A stretch of DNA of 34,231 nucleotides, taken from contig CAIMTB010000591.1 in the NCBI GenBank assembly GCA_903844265.1, positions 1 to 34,231 on the forward strand, written 5' to 3'. Numbering within the stretch: the first letter of the stretch is position 1; the number at the start of each line of letters is the position of its first letter. The notes below the pieces were generated by a model. It was not told the origin of the DNA and did not search any database. It worked only from the letters and a program-made list of their open reading frames with translations. A program made the position numbers and the translations under genes. The stretch is from an uncultured Verrucomicrobiota bacterium. Lineage in GTDB: Bacteria; Verrucomicrobiota; Verrucomicrobiia; Limisphaerales; CAIMTB01. This document shows, in pieces, positions 32,536 to 34,231 of this stretch.

Positions 32536-32994
32536 ATGAACGCTCGAATCCTGCAAGTGGCGGTCCTGTCCGGGATCAGCCTGCTGAATACGGCGATCGC
32601 GGACGATATCGTGGTGTCCGTGGATCTAGGCTTGGTTGTCTCTGGCGATCAGGTGGCTGTCGTGGCTGACGTTCTCCCCACGGACGCCGTTTTGGTCGCG
32701 GATGTCCTCGTCATCCCCGCCGACGTGGTTGTGGATGTCCTCCCGGCTGACGTGGTTGTGGATGCAGCCCCTGTTGACGTGGTTGTGGTGGATGTTCTTC
32801 CGCCCGACGCAATCGTCGTCGACGTGGATCCCGTGAGCGGGCTCGTCCTCGCGGTCGTGTCCGCTCCGATCACCGGCGACGTGGTCCCCGTGGTCGTGGA
32901 TCTTGGTCTCGCGCCTGATCCAAGCGCCCTCCCCGCAGATCAGATCAATCTTGATGGATCTAGCCGGTTGAGTGACAGGCCTTTGGCTAAGTAA
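32536..32994 (+). CDS. Small secreted protein with Val/Asp 9-residue repeats
   Basis: A 152-residue protein I do not recognise. The first 22 residues form a clear signal peptide (MNARILQVAVLSGISLLNTAIA, cleavage after AIA). The mature part is acidic and dominated by Val, Asp, Ala and Pro. Its centre is a run of roughly nine-residue units: ADVVVDVLP, ADVVVDAAP, VDVVVVDVLP, PDAIVVDVDP. The DNA repeats with a 27-base period (GACGTGGTTGTGG at 32722, 32749 and 32776), so the repeats arose by recent duplication or are kept similar. Alternating Val with regular Asp/Pro suggests extended beta structure, possibly a calcium-dependent or polymerising surface protein, but that is inference. It converges with the WD40 gene. 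A longer GTG-started frame from 32509 lacks merit. Confidence 0.7.
   Translation: MNARILQVAVLSGISLLNTAIADDIVVSVDLGLVVSGDQVAVVADVLPTDAVLVADVLVIPADVVVDVLPADVVVDAAPVDVVVVDVLPPDAIVVDVDPVSGLVLAVVSAPITGDVVPVVVDLGLAPDPSALPADQINLDGSSRLSDRPLAK
32722..32800 (+). repeat. 27-bp tandem repeat inside the Val/Asp protein gene
   Basis: Three in-register copies of GACGTGGTTGTGG begin at 32722, 32749 and 32776, exactly 27 bases apart; the first two are identical over 16 bases. The units are in frame and encode the nine-residue protein repeat. Confidence 0.85.
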
Positions 32995-33015
32995 GTTTCG
33001 CGAGGTCTGAACGCT

Positions 33016-34231
33016 TCATTTAGCGGCCGCCTTTGTTCGCCAGACGGCAAGGCGGCCGTCCTCTGTCAAAGCTGCCATAGAGTCTTCAGACTCGGATAGT
33101 CTGAGCGTAGCTACCCCTTCGTCCCCAGCAATACCGCCAGTCGATTCGATCTCGAAGGCAGAGACTTCCTCGAACGTTGGGACTGACCAAAACACAACGC
33201 GTCCGTCCGCGCCCCCAGAGATCAGTCGACTTCCGGATTTAGTGAAAGTCAGCGTCTGTACAAATCGCCGGTGCTTGAGTCTGCGAGGTAACCACTTGCC
33301 GGATGATCTGTCGAGGATCCGTACGCTGCTGTCCCCGTAAACGGCTGCCCCTAGCCAGTGTCCGTCTGGCGATAGAGCTAAGGATGTTAGATCCCCATCG
33401 GTCTTTACTTCCTTCCCGATTGGCTGACCGGTTTTCGAATTCCACGTTCGTATTGATCCGCTAGCATTGCCGGTCCACAGCTCCCCCGAATTCAGAGAGA
33501 AAGCAGACGTCCAAACGATAGAACCGTCTGGGTCTTGCAGTTTCTTGGTTTCGAAACTGTCCAAGTCGACAAGATAGATAACTCCACCTTCTCCGGTAAG
33601 TGTCAGATGTCGTGTGTCCGGTGAGATCGAAAATGATTTTACGGAGAACCCTGTTCCCAAAACTGCTGCGGACCGAATTGAAGAATTCCTGTCGGGCGTA
33701 ACTTCGTGGATAGAGAAGTCAGAGCCTAATGCGATAATATTGCTAGTTGAGAACCGTACGAGCTGAAAAACGTTAGTGATGCGGTATAAAACATCTAACG
33801 AAGCCACATTGAGGACTGCAACAGTGTTTGTCGTTTCTGTCACGGCTATGAGTGCCCCTCCGTGTTGGAAAGTAATGTCGCCGTGCGCATCGCTGAAATA
33901 CCCCGGTCGTACGGACGGAGGGCGTTGAGACGGGAAGGGGAAGACCCTCAAGCGTCCCGAGTCATCACCCGCGATCAAGTGGTCTCCCTCCGGTGTCCAT
34001 GTTACCGCAGTGGCGGGTGCTCCTAACCCCCGGTGTATGTGAAGTTGGATTCCGGTATTCGCATCCCATGTCCTAATCGTTTGGTCCGCCGACGCGGTTG
34101 CAACTTTGGTGCCGTCTGTTGAATATGCGGCATCCAATACCCTAGCGGCGTGTCCTCTGAGGGCGATCTGGTTAGTTGGATCGTTAAATGGGAAAAGTAC
34201 AGGAGTTACGCCGCCGATATTGACCGCAAAA
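33016..34231 (-). CDS. WD40-repeat protein (5' partial)
   Basis: The frame is open from the right edge of the window to the stop at 33016, so the gene starts outside. About 405 residues are visible and consist of WD40-type beta-propeller blades. The first complete one reads GHAARVLDAAYSTDGTKVA followed by SADQTIRTWDANTG. I count about nine blade-like units, including SLALSPDGHWLGA, RISGG-type strands and DGRVVFWSVP, more than one seven-bladed propeller, so at least two propellers or an incomplete one upstream are likely. Translating beyond the TTG at 34137 continues the blade pattern, confirming that the TTG is internal. Bacterial proteins of this type often carry an N-terminal kinase, protease or NTPase effector, which cannot be seen here. 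Two 60-base lines counted have 47% and 50% GC, well below the neighbours, which suggests acquisition from elsewhere. Confidence 0.85.
   Translation of the reverse strand, partial: FAVNIGGVTPVLFPFNDPTNQIALRGHAARVLDAAYSTDGTKVATASADQTIRTWDANTGIQLHIHRGLGAPATAVTWTPEGDHLIAGDDSGRLRVFPFPSQRPPSVRPGYFSDAHGDITFQHGGALIAVTETTNTVAVLNVASLDVLYRITNVFQLVRFSTSNIIALGSDFSIHEVTPDRNSSIRSAAVLGTGFSVKSFSISPDTRHLTLTGEGGVIYLVDLDSFETKKLQDPDGSIVWTSAFSLNSGELWTGNASGSIRTWNSKTGQPIGKEVKTDGDLTSLALSPDGHWLGAAVYGDSSVRILDRSSGKWLPRRLKHRRFVQTLTFTKSGSRLISGGADGRVVFWSVPTFEEVSAFEIESTGGIAGDEGVATLRLSESEDSMAALTEDGRLAVWRTKAAAK

Noticed and set aside
32649-32873. Thr/Ser-rich minus-strand frame opposite the Val/Asp repeat gene
   Set aside because: It is the antisense reading of the 27-base repeats, with no ribosome site or signal; composition follows from the repeat.
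1-34231. CRISPR array, insertion sequence or prophage
   Set aside because: No regularly spaced repeats with unique spacers, no transposase or integrase, and no phage structural genes were seen on either strand.

Overview
The window is high-GC, densely coded bacterial chromosome. The mix of genes points to Verrucomicrobiota, possibly the Limisphaerales/Pedosphaera side. It has a PEP-CTERM sorting-signal protein, a secreted beta-propeller protein beginning with WPQWRGP, several Tat-signal enzymes, a secreted family-78 alpha-L-rhamnosidase and a very large multicopper oxidase, all among ordinary housekeeping genes. No rRNA or tRNA gene was seen, so the assignment is inference. No CRISPR array, insertion sequence, prophage or complete defence system was found.

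Layout. Bases 1-1873 hold the 3' part of ftsH (its 5' end is outside the window). It is convergent with a DapA/NanA-family aldolase gene (1892-2857, minus), and the ftsH terminator lies inside the 3' end of that gene. Bases 3030-7640 are a translation block: a promoter, rpmI, rplT, a strong terminator, then pheS-pheT and a second terminator. Bases 7669-19288 are an accessory stretch, mostly of exported or carbohydrate-related proteins on both strands: xylulokinase downstream of a Tat-exported ADP-ribosylglycohydrolase-fold protein, a divergent Tat metallophosphoesterase lipoprotein, a PQQ-like propeller protein, the rhamnosidase, a PEP-CTERM protein, a sialidase-like propeller protein and a Tat-exported Ntn-type asparaginase/glycosylasparaginase. 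Bases 19609-23466 form a compact plus-strand group, HIT hydrolase-phoH-ybeY-recO-cysK, which covers RNA/ribosome maturation, DNA repair and cysteine synthesis. Bases 23699-27919 encode the 1406-residue multicopper oxidase. Bases 28124-32497 carry parB, a PfkB-type sugar kinase, def and a conserved protein of unknown function. Bases 32536-34231 differ from the rest: a small secreted protein built of 9-residue Val/Asp repeats, and a convergent WD40-repeat gene that runs off the window edge and has visibly lower GC (47% and 50% in two 60-base lines counted).

The intergenic DNA carries most of the unexplained structure. A 35-base palindromic element occurs twice in opposite orientation (16968-17002 and 27999-28033, one mismatch). 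Other items are a triple AACTACGT motif with a hairpin before the oxidase gene, alternative inverted repeats between two convergent genes (11530-11628), a hairpin spanning both stop codons of another convergent pair (18226-18246), and a repeated GACCTGTCCCT motif before the HIT gene. No complete new system is evident. The best leads are the low-GC WD40 gene with its repeat-protein neighbour, the dispersed palindrome, and the conserved unknown gene after def.
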